Assembly: GCF_030817055.1 (NCBI RefSeq)
Contig: NZ_JAUSYV010000001.1
Span: forward strand, 3,744,001 to 3,808,000
Direction of reading: 5' to 3'
From: Bacillus sp. V2I10
Lineage (GTDB): Bacteria; Bacillota; Bacilli; Bacillales; Bacillaceae
Length of the DNA: 64,000 nt
Shown here: one piece after another, positions 9,079-18,128 of the stretch
Position numbering within the stretch: position 1 is the stretch's first letter
Layout: each line of letters starts with the position of its first letter
The notes under the pieces: model-generated
Told to the model about the DNA's origin: nothing
What the model saw: the letters and a program-made list of their open reading frames with translations, nothing else
Database searches by the model: none
Translations under genes and position numbers: made by a program

Positions 9079-9822
9079 TCAGATGCTGGTGATGGCCTTG
9101 CCGATGTTCACAAGCTCATCCCCCTTCAGGATTGGGACTACATCAAAACAGCTGCGCCTGCTGATAAACTGAATTTCCTCTCCAAAACCGTATCTCTCCA
9201 GCATTTTTCCTACTCTTGACTGAGAAAGCACTTGAAAAGGATCCTGGTGATTGCCTTCGTAAAATAATTTGGCTGTTCTTGCAGAGTCGCTTAAATCCCA
9301 GTCAGTCAGAGAGGTCAGCAGATCAATCAAATATCCCGCACCATAGAAATCTTCTAAACTAAAATGACCGGACGACCCGGAACAGACAATCACAATCGTT
9401 TCATTCGCATTTTCAGCTATCAATTTTTCTGAAACAGCCCGCGCATTTAATAATGAACATGCAAATACCCTAAGTCCTGAGCTGCTTTTATGCACGGCAA
9501 CCGTGCCGTTTGTAGTCGATAGAATCACCTTTTTTCCGGCGGCAGCATCCTTAAGTGCGGACGGATTCGGATCAAGAAACCCTTCGATGGTCTTCCCTTC
9601 ATACTCACCGACGAGAATGTATTCATCCTTGTTTAACCGTTTGGCACGTTCATTTGCTTGCTGCCCATCCAGAACAGGAATAACTGACCGGGCACCGTGA
9701 TGCAGAACAGTTGTAATAGCTGATGTTGCAAGCAGAACGTCGAAGACGACAGCGATTTTGTTTTCCATTTTTACAGAATCAATCTCTTCTTTTCTTGTAA
9801 CAACATGAATTTTTCCCATCAT
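9079..9822 (-). CDS. ComB-like 2-phosphosulfolactate phosphatase family protein
   Basis: 247 residues resembling the ComB phosphatase family: VVFDVLLATSAI, GEYEGKTIEGFLDPNPSAL, STTNGTVA and CSGSSGHFSLEDFYGAG follow the family's four motifs. ComB enzymes are Mg-dependent phosphatases. The usual DVLRATS motif has Leu for Arg here, which may alter substrate binding. The ATG overlaps the stop of the upstream kinase gene in ATGA, so the two are probably translated together. No other sulfolactate genes are nearby, so a substrate made by the neighbouring kinase is more likely than sulfolactate (inference). Confidence 0.78.
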   Translation of the reverse strand: MMGKIHVVTRKEEIDSVKMENKIAVVFDVLLATSAITTVLHHGARSVIPVLDGQQANERAKRLNKDEYILVGEYEGKTIEGFLDPNPSALKDAAAGKKVILSTTNGTVAVHKSSSGLRVFACSLLNARAVSEKLIAENANETIVIVCSGSSGHFSLEDFYGAGYLIDLLTSLTDWDLSDSARTAKLFYEGNHQDPFQVLSQSRVGKMLERYGFGEEIQFISRRSCFDVVPILKGDELVNIGKAITSI

Positions 9823-10877
9823 GACTCCTTATGTGCCATGCGAAGGGCATGCTGAATGAGGATTTGCGTAAATGGCCCGAAACGGGCAAAACGCTGATCA
9901 TTAGTCTGGCCTTTTTTGTAGCGATAGTAGATTTGCTGACAAATTACCGCCAGTTTAAACGTTGCGAATGTTGTGTAATAGTGAATATTTGTAACATCTC
10001 TCCCGCTTTTCCTCGCATAGCTCTCTATAAACTGATCTCTTGTATAGAACTTCCCGTTTGTTGTGATTGAAGGTCTGCCCATTCCTTTTTTAAGAGGTTC
10101 AGGATCATCCTTCTCCATCCAGTAGCTCATGGCAGCGCCAAGGTCTGCAAGCGGATCTCCGATCGTTGTCATCTCCCAGTCAAACAATCCCGTCATTTCT
10201 TTCAGATTTTGAGAGAACAAGGCATTATTGAATTTAAAGTCATAATGAATGACAGCTGGCTCTCCTGAAACGGGCAAATTCGCCTGCAGCCACTTTGTCA
10301 GCAGCTCAACTTCAAAGATTTCGTCTGTTTTTGCCTTGTGATATCTGCCAATCCATCCGCGCACCTGCCTTTCCATGAATCCCTCAGGCTTGCTCAATGT
10401 TTCGAGCGCCGTTCCTTTGTAAGGAACATCATGAAGCTTTACAAGCGTATCAACCATGACTTCGGAAAGAGAATGGCCTATTTCAACCGTACATTCACTA
10501 TTTTCAGGCAGTTCTGTATCGACAAGAACACCGTGCCGTCTTTCCATCACAAAGAACGTACTGCCTGTCACGGAATCATCACCGCTGAAAAAATATGGCT
10601 TTGGAGCTAGTGGAAAGAGAGGATTCAGATCTTTCAGGATTTTATACTCTCTTTCCATATCATGAGCTTTAGGCGCCACTGGTCCGAGCGGCGGCCGTCT
10701 TAAAACAGCCTCCCACTCTCCTATTCTCAGGGCATAGGTTAAATTTGAAGCGCCGGTCCCAAATTGTTCAATATGTAAAGTACCAGCAGGAAGCGAAGGG
10801 ATTTCTGCTCGTAAACACTCTTCAAGAATCTGGGCATTGAGCTCTTCCCCGGTGCGGACAGGTATAATTTGAGACAT
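9819..10877 (-). CDS. ACAD10/11-type phosphotransferase (APH fold kinase)
   Basis: 352-residue aminoglycoside-phosphotransferase-fold protein. The catalytic loop VIHYDFKFNNALF and Mg-binding GLFDWEMTTIGDPLADLG are intact. This subgroup is the stand-alone equivalent of the kinase domain of animal ACAD10/ACAD11 and of bacterial LvaA, which phosphorylates 4-hydroxyacyl-CoA. It is encoded with acyl-CoA dehydrogenase, SDR and ligase genes, which matches that role. It is unlikely to be an antibiotic resistance enzyme. Confidence 0.82.
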   Translation of the reverse strand: MSQIIPVRTGEELNAQILEECLRAEIPSLPAGTLHIEQFGTGASNLTYALRIGEWEAVLRRPPLGPVAPKAHDMEREYKILKDLNPLFPLAPKPYFFSGDDSVTGSTFFVMERRHGVLVDTELPENSECTVEIGHSLSEVMVDTLVKLHDVPYKGTALETLSKPEGFMERQVRGWIGRYHKAKTDEIFEVELLTKWLQANLPVSGEPAVIHYDFKFNNALFSQNLKEMTGLFDWEMTTIGDPLADLGAAMSYWMEKDDPEPLKKGMGRPSITTNGKFYTRDQFIESYARKSGRDVTNIHYYTTFATFKLAVICQQIYYRYKKGQTNDQRFARFGPFTQILIQHALRMAHKES

Positions 10878-10901
10878 CGTATCACCTCTTTATTTAAATA
10901 T

Positions 10902-11309
10902 TCAGATTTTTATTTCCGCAGCAAACCTCTTCAATTGATCTTTAAGCTCTTCAGACATCCATTCCGTTTCCTGTGTCTTAAAATTGAATGTTACAATAAC
11001 AGCTTCTCCTTCTGCAATTAGGCGTCCCGATTGCTCTTCAGTGATTTCATGGGAAACAGTGAAGCTTTTTGAGCCGATTTTCTGAACTGCGGTTTTAATA
11101 ATTAAATGATTGTTGAAATAAGCCTGACCGCGGAAATCACATGTTGCGCGTGCTAATATAAATGGCCAGTCTCCAGAAGTCATTGTATAGCCAAGAGCTT
11201 CAAAAAATTGAACGCGCGCATCCTCTAAATAGATAAAGTAGCTTGTATTATTCACATGACCCAGCGCATCTGTCTCACAAAATCGCACTCTTATTTTTGC
11301 TTCGTGCAT
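10902..11309 (-). CDS. Acyl-CoA thioesterase, 4HBT hotdog fold
   Basis: 135 residues with the 4-hydroxybenzoyl-CoA thioesterase signature: RVRFCETDALGHVNNTSYFIYLEDAR, of which the TDALGHVNN core carries the catalytic aspartate region. YbgC/FadM-like enzymes release free acids from acyl-CoA. In this operon it may relieve CoA sequestration or clear dead-end intermediates. Confidence 0.85.
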   Translation of the reverse strand: MHEAKIRVRFCETDALGHVNNTSYFIYLEDARVQFFEALGYTMTSGDWPFILARATCDFRGQAYFNNHLIIKTAVQKIGSKSFTVSHEITEEQSGRLIAEGEAVIVTFNFKTQETEWMSEELKDQLKRFAAEIKI

Positions 11310-11325
11310 GGATCACCCCATCTCC

Positions 11326-12108
11326 TTATTTATGGCTGAACGCTGGTTTTCTTTTTTCAATAAAAGCCTGCACGCCTTCTTTAATATCTTCTGTCTGAAA
11401 CACCTCTTCAAACAAACCGGCTTCAAGGTCAAGACCTTCCTCCAGAGTGCTGTTTAAACCTTGATCGACTGCTTTCTTAATTTTTGAGAGAGCAGGCAGA
11501 GAATGACGGCTGATGCGGTTTGCAAGCTCCAGCGCTTTTTGAAGTCCTTCCCCTTTAGGAACAACATAGGATACAAGTCCTAACCTTTTCGCTTCTTCTG
11601 CCTCGATTGGGTCGCCAGTGAACATCATTTCTTTTGCTTTTGCATCGCCCACAATTCTTGGCAGTCTTTGCGTTCCGCCTCCGCCCGGGAATAAACCAAG
11701 CTTAATTTCAGGCAGCCCGATTTGAGCATGCTCTTCTGCAATTCTAAGATCACATGTTAACGCAAGCTCACATCCGCCTCCAAACGTTAACCCGTTTAAA
11801 ACAGCGATTGTAGGCTTTGGAAACTGATCAATTTCATTTAAAAATGCGTGTCCTTCAAGGAAATTTGCTTTGATGCCTTTTTTCCCGATCAGCTGCGGAA
11901 ATTCCTTAATATCTGCTCCGGCCATGAAAGCCCGCTCGCCCGCACCTGTTAAAATAACGGCGACAACCTCACTGTCCTCTTTCAATGCCCGAAAGCATTC
12001 TTTCAGTTCCCTAGTTACTTGCTGATTCATGACGTTCAAAGGAGGATTGTTAATTGTGACAATCGCAATTGATCCATTTTTTTCTGAAGTGACCACAGAG
12101 TTCATCAT
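11326..12108 (-). CDS. Enoyl-CoA hydratase
   Basis: 260-residue crotonase. The oxyanion-hole segments AFMAGADIKEF and LNGLTFGGGCELALTCD and the catalytic region LPEIKLGLFPGGGGTQRLPR are all present, and match a bona fide enoyl-CoA hydratase more closely than the paralogue at 7496. It overlaps the 3-hydroxyacyl-CoA dehydrogenase stop by 4 bases, so hydration and oxidation steps are encoded together. Confidence 0.92.
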   Translation of the reverse strand: MMNSVVTSEKNGSIAIVTINNPPLNVMNQQVTRELKECFRALKEDSEVVAVILTGAGERAFMAGADIKEFPQLIGKKGIKANFLEGHAFLNEIDQFPKPTIAVLNGLTFGGGCELALTCDLRIAEEHAQIGLPEIKLGLFPGGGGTQRLPRIVGDAKAKEMMFTGDPIEAEEAKRLGLVSYVVPKGEGLQKALELANRISRHSLPALSKIKKAVDQGLNSTLEEGLDLEAGLFEEVFQTEDIKEGVQAFIEKRKPAFSHK

Positions 12109-12989
12109 TTTTTCACCTCTTCTTTTTGATACTCATACCAGCCTTTGCCCGTTTTTCTGCCAAGCTCGCCTTGCCTTACCTTTTGCTCAATGCAGGCAAA
12201 CGGTTTATCTGCAGGATCTCCCGACTCTGCAAACCTCTGCTGCATAACGTAATAGCCAACATCTATGCCGGATAAGTCCATTAATTCAAACGGACCGATT
12301 GGATGGTTTAAAGCTTTGCGGCAGATAATGTCAATATCTTCATAGCTTGCATATCCCTCTTCATATAGGAAAACCGCTTCCCTTTGAAGTGCTCCTAAAA
12401 TGCGATTGGCGATAAATCCTGAAATTTCTTTCTTCAAAAGCACAGCGGTGCGGTTGATTGTTTTGCAGACTTCCATTGTTAACTCGGCAGTTTCACTTGA
12501 AGTCTGCTCACTCATAACAACCTCTACACAATCCATGACAAGCGGAGGGAAAAAGAAATGCATGTTCACGACTTTGTCTTCCCGATTTGTCGCTGATGCG
12601 ATCAGAGAATTGACAATCGTTGAGCTGTTTGAAGCCAAAATAGCATGAGGCTTCGCAAGCTGATCAAGCCTTGCAAAGAGTTCCCTCTTCACATCCAGTT
12701 TCTCTACTACAGCTTCAATAATAAAATCTGCATGACTTGCTGCCCGCTCAAGTGAAGATGTGAATTTCAGTCTTGCAAAAGCAGCCTGTTTCGCTTCTTC
12801 TGTCAGCTTGGATTTTTTCACCCATTTATCCATGATGGAATGCAGGGTCGACTCGGCTTTTTCTAAAGCGATTTCCTGAACATCCTGCAGGATGGTTTCA
12901 TAGCCGCTAAGCGCGCACAGCATAGCTATTTGATGTCCCATTTGCCCTGCTCCAATGACCGAAATTTGCTGAATGTCCTCTTTTTTCAT
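12105..12989 (-). CDS. 3-hydroxyacyl-CoA (3-hydroxybutyryl-CoA) dehydrogenase
   Basis: 294-residue NAD-dependent enzyme oxidising 3-hydroxyacyl-CoA to 3-ketoacyl-CoA. The NAD motif VIGAGQMG is at residues 11-18, ASNSSTI lies in the active site, and the catalytic His is in NMHFFFPP (usually HFFNP, so the residue after the Phe pair differs). The C-terminal domain GFIANRILGALQREA and NHPIGPFELMDLSGID is complete. It is the first gene of an operon running to 6507, preceded by a TetR-type operator. Confidence 0.93.
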   Translation of the reverse strand: MKKEDIQQISVIGAGQMGHQIAMLCALSGYETILQDVQEIALEKAESTLHSIMDKWVKKSKLTEEAKQAAFARLKFTSSLERAASHADFIIEAVVEKLDVKRELFARLDQLAKPHAILASNSSTIVNSLIASATNREDKVVNMHFFFPPLVMDCVEVVMSEQTSSETAELTMEVCKTINRTAVLLKKEISGFIANRILGALQREAVFLYEEGYASYEDIDIICRKALNHPIGPFELMDLSGIDVGYYVMQQRFAESGDPADKPFACIEQKVRQGELGRKTGKGWYEYQKEEVKK

Positions 12990-13010
12990 GATTATCCTCC
13001 CTCAATGACT

Positions 13011-13028
13011 ACTAACCAGTCGGTATGT
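13011..13028. promoter_or_regulatory. TetR-type operator, copy 1
   Basis: ACTAACCAGTCGGTATGT, 16 of 18 bases identical to the site at 19380. It lies between the tetR gene and the 3-hydroxyacyl-CoA dehydrogenase start, 22 bases upstream of that start, so it should control the 12989-6507 operon. Copy 1 is a poorer palindrome than copy 2. Confidence 0.65.
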
Positions 13029-13065
13029 TTCAGGCGAAGAAATTCCCGGTCACCCGAAAATCCCT

Positions 13066-13629
13066 TTACATATTTAGTCCTTCAAGCACCATTTTCAGAA
13101 AAATTTCCGATACTTCACGATCAGATACCCGGCCGTTCGGATCAAACCAGAAGTAACTCCAGTTCGTCATACCCAATATCCCGAATGTGACAATATCTAT
13201 CGGCAGATCTGAACGGAATTCTCCGGCAGCAATTCCCGCTTCAATAATCTGCTGAATCTTCACTCTGAAAAGATCTCTTTTGGCTACTACTTCCGCCATA
13301 TCCTCTTCACTTAAATTTCTCATTTCCCTGAAGAAGACCTTCGCGCTTAATCCTTCTTTTTCGATGTCATGAATCAGCATATAAACAATTTCATGTAGCT
13401 TATCTTTGTACATTTTTTCATTATCCTGGATGATTTCTTCCTGTTTTCGCAGAAGATCGTCAATGTACTTTAAGTGAATCGCCATTAACAGCTCTGTTTT
13501 GCTTTTGTAGTAATAATAAAAGGTGCCTTTAGTTACCCTCAGGCTGTCAACAATATCCTGTATGGATGTTTCTTTAAATCCTTTTTCTCCGAATAGCTGT
13601 ATGCTTTGCTGTATGATTTTTTCTTTCAT
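13066..13629 (-). CDS. TetR/AcrR family transcriptional regulator
   Basis: 187 residues. The N-terminal helix-turn-helix GEKGFKETSIQDIVDSLRV to GTFYYYYKSKTEL (about residues 13-47) is typical of TetR regulators, followed by an all-helical ligand domain. Position between two acyl-CoA operons, plus a pair of matching operators, suggests an acyl-CoA-responsive repressor comparable in role to FadR of B. subtilis. An extended -10 box (TGGTATAAT, near 13663-13671) may give it its own promoter. Confidence 0.88.
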   Translation of the reverse strand: MKEKIIQQSIQLFGEKGFKETSIQDIVDSLRVTKGTFYYYYKSKTELLMAIHLKYIDDLLRKQEEIIQDNEKMYKDKLHEIVYMLIHDIEKEGLSAKVFFREMRNLSEEDMAEVVAKRDLFRVKIQQIIEAGIAAGEFRSDLPIDIVTFGILGMTNWSYFWFDPNGRVSDREVSEIFLKMVLEGLNM

Positions 13630-13711
13630 TATGCCTAATCCTCTCTCGCCTAGATTAAAGAGATTATACCATAAGCCCTATAAAGAGATTCATAGATTAT
13701 TTGCTTTAGAT

Positions 13712-15316
13712 TTACCTTTTAACAACTTCTTCTCTGAGAGCCCTGCGCAATATTTTGCCGACGCTCGTTTTCGGCAGCTGATCTCGGAACTCGATGATGG
13801 CAGGCACTTTATAAGATGCCAATTGGCTGCGGCAAAATGAAATGATTTCCTCTTCTGTTGCACTTTTTCCTGATTTTAATACAGCAAAGGCCTTAACCGT
13901 CTCTCCGCGGTAAGGATCCGGAACGCCTATGACAACTGCCTCTTGGATTGCATCATGTTCGTATAAAACCTCTTCGATATCTCTCGGGTAGACATTGTAT
14001 CCGCTGGCAATGATCATATCCTTTTTGCGGTCGGCAATATACAAATATCCTTCCTTGTCCACCTTTGCAATATCACCGGTAAAGAGCCAGCCGTCACGAA
14101 TTGTATTGGCTGTTTCCTCAGGCATATTCCAGTATCCTTTCATCACCTGAGGGCCTTTTATGATCACTTCCCCGAGAGTCCCTGCAGGAACCTCTTCTTT
14201 TCCAGCTGCAACATCAACAATTTTATAAGCTGTTCCCGGAACACCGATTCCTACACTTCCCGGTTTCCGCTCTCCAAACGGAGGATTGCAGTGCGTCGTC
14301 GGCGCCGCTTCGGATAAACCGTATCCTTCTAAAATCTTTGCTCCTGTTTTCCGTTCAAATTCTTTTAACAGCTCAACAGGCATTGGCGCGCTGCCGCTGT
14401 TGCAGATCCGGATGCTGCTGATTCCGTATTCTTCGGCCTTGGGATGGTTTGTGATCGCAACATACATGGTCGGAACTCCCGGAAAAATAGTAGGCTGTTC
14501 TCGTTTTATCGTCTGCATGACTTCTTCAAGTTCAAAACGGGGCATCAAGATCATAGAGTTGCCGCGAAGAATCGTTAAGTTCATGCAGGATGTCATCCCA
14601 AACACATGAAATAGCGGAATAACGGTTAAACAGCGCTCTGCCCCAGACTGTACTTCATTCTTAAAGAATTCATAGGATTGATAAATGTTTGCCATTAAGT
14701 TGCGGTGTGTGAGCATTGCCCCTTTGGAGCGGCCCGTCGTTCCGCCTGTGTATTGAAGGACGGCAATATCATGCTCTGGCTCAATCTGCACAGGCAGCAC
14801 TTCCCCGGTCCCCATGCCCAGAAACTGCTGAAACGTATGATCTTCTGCATCAGGAGTGATTTCTTCCTGGAGGCTGACTGTTATGACTTGCTTTAAGTTT
14901 GTACTTCCTTTAACCGCTTTTACTCTTGGATAAAGCGCATCAAAAACGACGATGGTTTCAGCTCCTGAATCATTCAGAATATAATCGAGTTCACGTTCAA
15001 CAAGCATCGGGTTTACCTGCGTGATAATCGCACCAGCTTTTAATGCGCCGTAGTAAGCGACAACATACTGCGGGCAATTCGGAAGCATAATTGCCACTCT
15101 GTCACCTTTTCTAATACCCTTTTTCTGAAGAGCAGATGCGAAGGCAATGACCATTCCTGCAACTTCCTGATAAGAAATGGATTTCCCGCAAAATGAAATT
15201 GCCTCTTTTTCACCATATTTATGAACGGTTTCCTCAAACATTTGCGGAATGGAAATGTAAGGTATGTCAAAATCATGATGTACATGCTCCGGGTACGTTG
15301 CAAGCCATTTATCCAA
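13712..15316 (-). CDS. Long-chain fatty-acid--CoA ligase
   Basis: 534-residue AMP-forming ligase, complete. P-loop YTGGTTGRSKGAMLTHRN is near residue 190; GYGLSEAAPTTH and the hinge DRKKDMIIASGYNVYPRDIEE and the catalytic lysine region PKTSVGKILRR at the C-terminus are present. A different enzyme from the ligase at 1-1452, so the island has at least two activating enzymes. Last metabolic gene before tetR in the operon beginning at 19355. Confidence 0.94.
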   Translation of the reverse strand: MDKWLATYPEHVHHDFDIPYISIPQMFEETVHKYGEKEAISFCGKSISYQEVAGMVIAFASALQKKGIRKGDRVAIMLPNCPQYVVAYYGALKAGAIITQVNPMLVERELDYILNDSGAETIVVFDALYPRVKAVKGSTNLKQVITVSLQEEITPDAEDHTFQQFLGMGTGEVLPVQIEPEHDIAVLQYTGGTTGRSKGAMLTHRNLMANIYQSYEFFKNEVQSGAERCLTVIPLFHVFGMTSCMNLTILRGNSMILMPRFELEEVMQTIKREQPTIFPGVPTMYVAITNHPKAEEYGISSIRICNSGSAPMPVELLKEFERKTGAKILEGYGLSEAAPTTHCNPPFGERKPGSVGIGVPGTAYKIVDVAAGKEEVPAGTLGEVIIKGPQVMKGYWNMPEETANTIRDGWLFTGDIAKVDKEGYLYIADRKKDMIIASGYNVYPRDIEEVLYEHDAIQEAVVIGVPDPYRGETVKAFAVLKSGKSATEEEIISFCRSQLASYKVPAIIEFRDQLPKTSVGKILRRALREEVVKR

Positions 15317-15396
15317 TTACAGGTTCCTCCTTTATGGTTAGGCTCTTTTCAGAGAACTGTCAGTAAATTAAAACAGCATTTCCAAAAAGCCAATGA

Positions 15397-16152
15397 TTAA
15401 AAGGTAATCGTTCCGCCATCTACAAGCAGCGTGGCTGCCGTCACATAAGAAGCATCATCACTTGCCAGAAACAGGACGGCCTTGGCAATTTCCTCAGGCT
15501 GGCCGATTCTTGCAAGAGCATTCGATTTCGAGTAGATCTCCCATCTTCTCTCATCATTGCGCCATTCATCAATAATGGAAGTATCAATCACGCCTGGAGC
15601 AATCGCATTTACCCGAATGTTTTCTTTTCCATAATCAAGGGCCGCATTTTTTGTCAGAGCAATGACACCTGCTTTTGATGCGTTGTAAGGAGCCAACCGT
15701 TTTTTCCCTTTCATTCCAAGCACACTGGAAGTATTGATAATCGAGCCTCCGCCGCTTCGTATCATGAATGGAACTGCATATTTGATTCCCAAGAAAACAC
15801 CTTTAAGATTAATATCAACGACCCTGTCCCATTCCTCAGTTTCCATCTCGCTTATTTTCACGCTCTGATTAGAAACACCTGCATTGTTGAAAAGAATATC
15901 AAGTGCACCGTATTCATTTACAGCTGAGTTCATCAATGCCTGAACATCATCTGGGTTTGTCACATCCGTTTTAACAAAAAGGCATGGCAGGTTTTTCTCT
16001 CTGATTTCATGAGCCGTTTTTTCTCCTGCTTCACTGTTATAATCGCCGATAACTACCTTCGCACCCTGTTCGGCAAACAGCATGGCAGTTGCTTTGCCTA
16101 TGCCGCCTGCTCCCCCTGTAATTACAGCAACTTTGCCGGCAAGTCTCATCAA
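15397..16152 (-). CDS. SDR family oxidoreductase
   Basis: 251 residues. Cofactor motif TGGAGGIG near residue 12, NNAG near 89, catalytic Ser in NTSSVLG and YNASK. The tail SYVTAATLLVDGGTITF is typical of classical SDRs. It overlaps the thiolase gene by 4 bases, so it may supply the ketoacyl substrate, but hydroxyacyl specificity is inferred from context only. Confidence 0.88.
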   Translation of the reverse strand: MMRLAGKVAVITGGAGGIGKATAMLFAEQGAKVVIGDYNSEAGEKTAHEIREKNLPCLFVKTDVTNPDDVQALMNSAVNEYGALDILFNNAGVSNQSVKISEMETEEWDRVVDINLKGVFLGIKYAVPFMIRSGGGSIINTSSVLGMKGKKRLAPYNASKAGVIALTKNAALDYGKENIRVNAIAPGVIDTSIIDEWRNDERRWEIYSKSNALARIGQPEEIAKAVLFLASDDASYVTAATLLVDGGTITF

Positions 16153-17324
16153 TCAGTCTCTCTTTCTATAATTGTTGCAATTCCCTGGCCGCCTCCAATA
16201 CACGCTGTGATCAGGGCATAGCGTCCTCCTGAGCGCTTCAGCTCATAGATGGCCTTTGTCATCAAAATGGCACCTGTTGCCCCAAGCGGATGGCCGTGGG
16301 CAATCGCGCCCCCGTTTACGTTCAGCTTGCTGTGATCAAAATTCAGTTCCCGGTCGCATGCTAAGACTTGTGCCGCAAATGCTTCATTCAGTTCAACGAT
16401 GTCCATATCCGCCAGTGATAAATTTGCTCTCTCAAGCACTTTTTTCACAGCTGGAACTGGGCCGATTCCCATAATATTCGGATCGACGCCTGCAACGGCA
16501 TAATGCTTTACTGTGCATAGCGGCATCAAGCCAAGTTCCAAAGCTTTTTCACGTGACATGATAACAACTGCTGATGCAGCATCATTCAGACCAGAGCTGC
16601 TTCCGGCAGTAACAGTGCCGTCTTCTTTAAAAGCTGGACCCAGTGCTTTTAAACCTTCAATCGTTGTATTTGGACGGGGATGTTCATCTGCTTTGAACAG
16701 GATAGGGTCTCCTTTTCTCTGACGGATTTCAACAGGAACAATCTGCTCGTCAAATCTTCCCTCTGCGACAGCTGCCGCCATTCTCTGCTGGCTGCGGAGA
16801 GCAAATTCATCTTGTTCCGCGCGGCTGATCTCATATTTGGAAACCAGATTTTCCGCTGTTATTCCCATTGGAGGATTCCCGATTTCTTTCGGAGACAGCA
16901 CTGCTGACTTAAATCTCGGCGGTGCCGGACTGAATGCTTTTTTCGGTTTTTCCATTAAATAAGGAGCGAGAGACATGCTTTCAGTGCCCCCTGCTATATA
17001 GATATCACCATCACCTGCTTTGATCGCCTGTGCTGCTAGATTCACAGCATTAATCCCCGAGCCGCATTGACGGTCAACTGTCAGCCCCGGTATATCAAGT
17101 GATAGTCCCGTGGACAAGGCTGTTAATCTTGCAATATTTCCTCCGCCTGAGAGGACATTTCCAAAAATGACATCATCGATCATGTCTGCTGATATCTTTG
17201 CTCTGTTCATTGCCTCTTTTATTACAATGGCCCCAAATTCATTGGCTTCCATTGATGAAAGTGCACCGCCTTGTCTCCCAATTGGGGTTCTGACAGCAGC
17301 TACGATGACCGGATCACGATTCAT
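16149..17324 (-). CDS. Thiolase (acetyl-CoA acyltransferase)
   Basis: 391-residue thiolase. The nucleophilic cysteine lies in DRQCGSGINAVN near residue 88, NVNGGAIAHGHPLGATGA carries the catalytic histidine near 350, and CIGGGQGIA near 379 carries the second cysteine. Complete and of normal length. It cleaves 3-ketoacyl-CoA with CoA, the last step of the degradative cycle. Confidence 0.94.
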   Translation of the reverse strand: MNRDPVIVAAVRTPIGRQGGALSSMEANEFGAIVIKEAMNRAKISADMIDDVIFGNVLSGGGNIARLTALSTGLSLDIPGLTVDRQCGSGINAVNLAAQAIKAGDGDIYIAGGTESMSLAPYLMEKPKKAFSPAPPRFKSAVLSPKEIGNPPMGITAENLVSKYEISRAEQDEFALRSQQRMAAAVAEGRFDEQIVPVEIRQRKGDPILFKADEHPRPNTTIEGLKALGPAFKEDGTVTAGSSSGLNDAASAVVIMSREKALELGLMPLCTVKHYAVAGVDPNIMGIGPVPAVKKVLERANLSLADMDIVELNEAFAAQVLACDRELNFDHSKLNVNGGAIAHGHPLGATGAILMTKAIYELKRSGGRYALITACIGGGQGIATIIERETD

Positions 17325-17340
17325 TTAACTTACCCCTTTC

Positions 17341-18117
17341 TTACATGGCATGTGTTCCGCCGTCTACGACGAGAACATCACCTGTGATAAAATCAGAAGC
17401 TTTGGCCGCCAAAAACAGGGCAGCGCCTTTTAAATCCTGATCTGTTCCGAATCGTTTAAGCGGTGTGATATTCAGGAAATGATCTTTCCCGTTTTCTATG
17501 ATCACCTGAGACATTTTAGTAGGAAAAAAACCGGGTGCAATGGCATTCACATTAATGTTGTACTGTCCCCACTTCACAGCCAGGTCCTTTGTAAAAGTGA
17601 TGACAGCGCCCTTGCTTGTGTTGTAGGCAATGGTATCCATATAGCGAGGGTCTGTTCCGCCAAGTCCTGCAACAGAGGCGATATTAATGATTTTCCCGCT
17701 CTTTTGCTTGATCATTTGTTTGCCGGCTTCCTGGGACATTAGAAATGTGCCGGTAACATTCACATTCATAACCTTATTCCACGCCTCAAGCGGCATTTCC
17801 TGAACAGGTGCACCCCATGTTGCTCCGCTGTTATTGACTAAAATATCAATCTTTCCAAACTTTTCGATTGTAGTTTTTACAACATTTTTTACATCTTCAC
17901 TATTTGTCACATCACATGATAAAGCGATGGCTTTTACTCCATATTCCCTGCTTAAACGGGCAGCTGCATCTTCACAGGCTGCGGCTTTTCTGGAACAGAG
18001 GACAAGCGATGCGCCTGCCTGTGCAAATCCCTCAGCTATCTGCTCGCCAAGTCCTCGACCTCCGCCCGTGATGATAGCCACTTTATCTGTCAGATCAAAC
18101 ATTTCTTTCACATGCAT
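17341..18117 (-). CDS. SDR family oxidoreductase
   Basis: 258 residues. Cofactor motif TGGGRGLG near residue 16, NNSG near 95, catalytic Ser in NIASVAGLGG and YNTSK. Resembles gluconate 5-dehydrogenase / 3-oxoacyl reductase type SDRs, with the C-terminal SDFITGDVLVVDGGTHAM. Located directly downstream of the acyl-CoA dehydrogenase; a hydroxyacyl-CoA substrate is plausible. Confidence 0.88.
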   Translation of the reverse strand: MHVKEMFDLTDKVAIITGGGRGLGEQIAEGFAQAGASLVLCSRKAAACEDAAARLSREYGVKAIALSCDVTNSEDVKNVVKTTIEKFGKIDILVNNSGATWGAPVQEMPLEAWNKVMNVNVTGTFLMSQEAGKQMIKQKSGKIINIASVAGLGGTDPRYMDTIAYNTSKGAVITFTKDLAVKWGQYNINVNAIAPGFFPTKMSQVIIENGKDHFLNITPLKRFGTDQDLKGAALFLAAKASDFITGDVLVVDGGTHAM

Positions 18118-18128
18118 ACTACCCCTCC

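Noticed and set aside
9819..10877. Reading the APH-fold protein as an antibiotic kinase
   Set aside because: Motif set and operon context match the ACAD10/11-associated kinase group.
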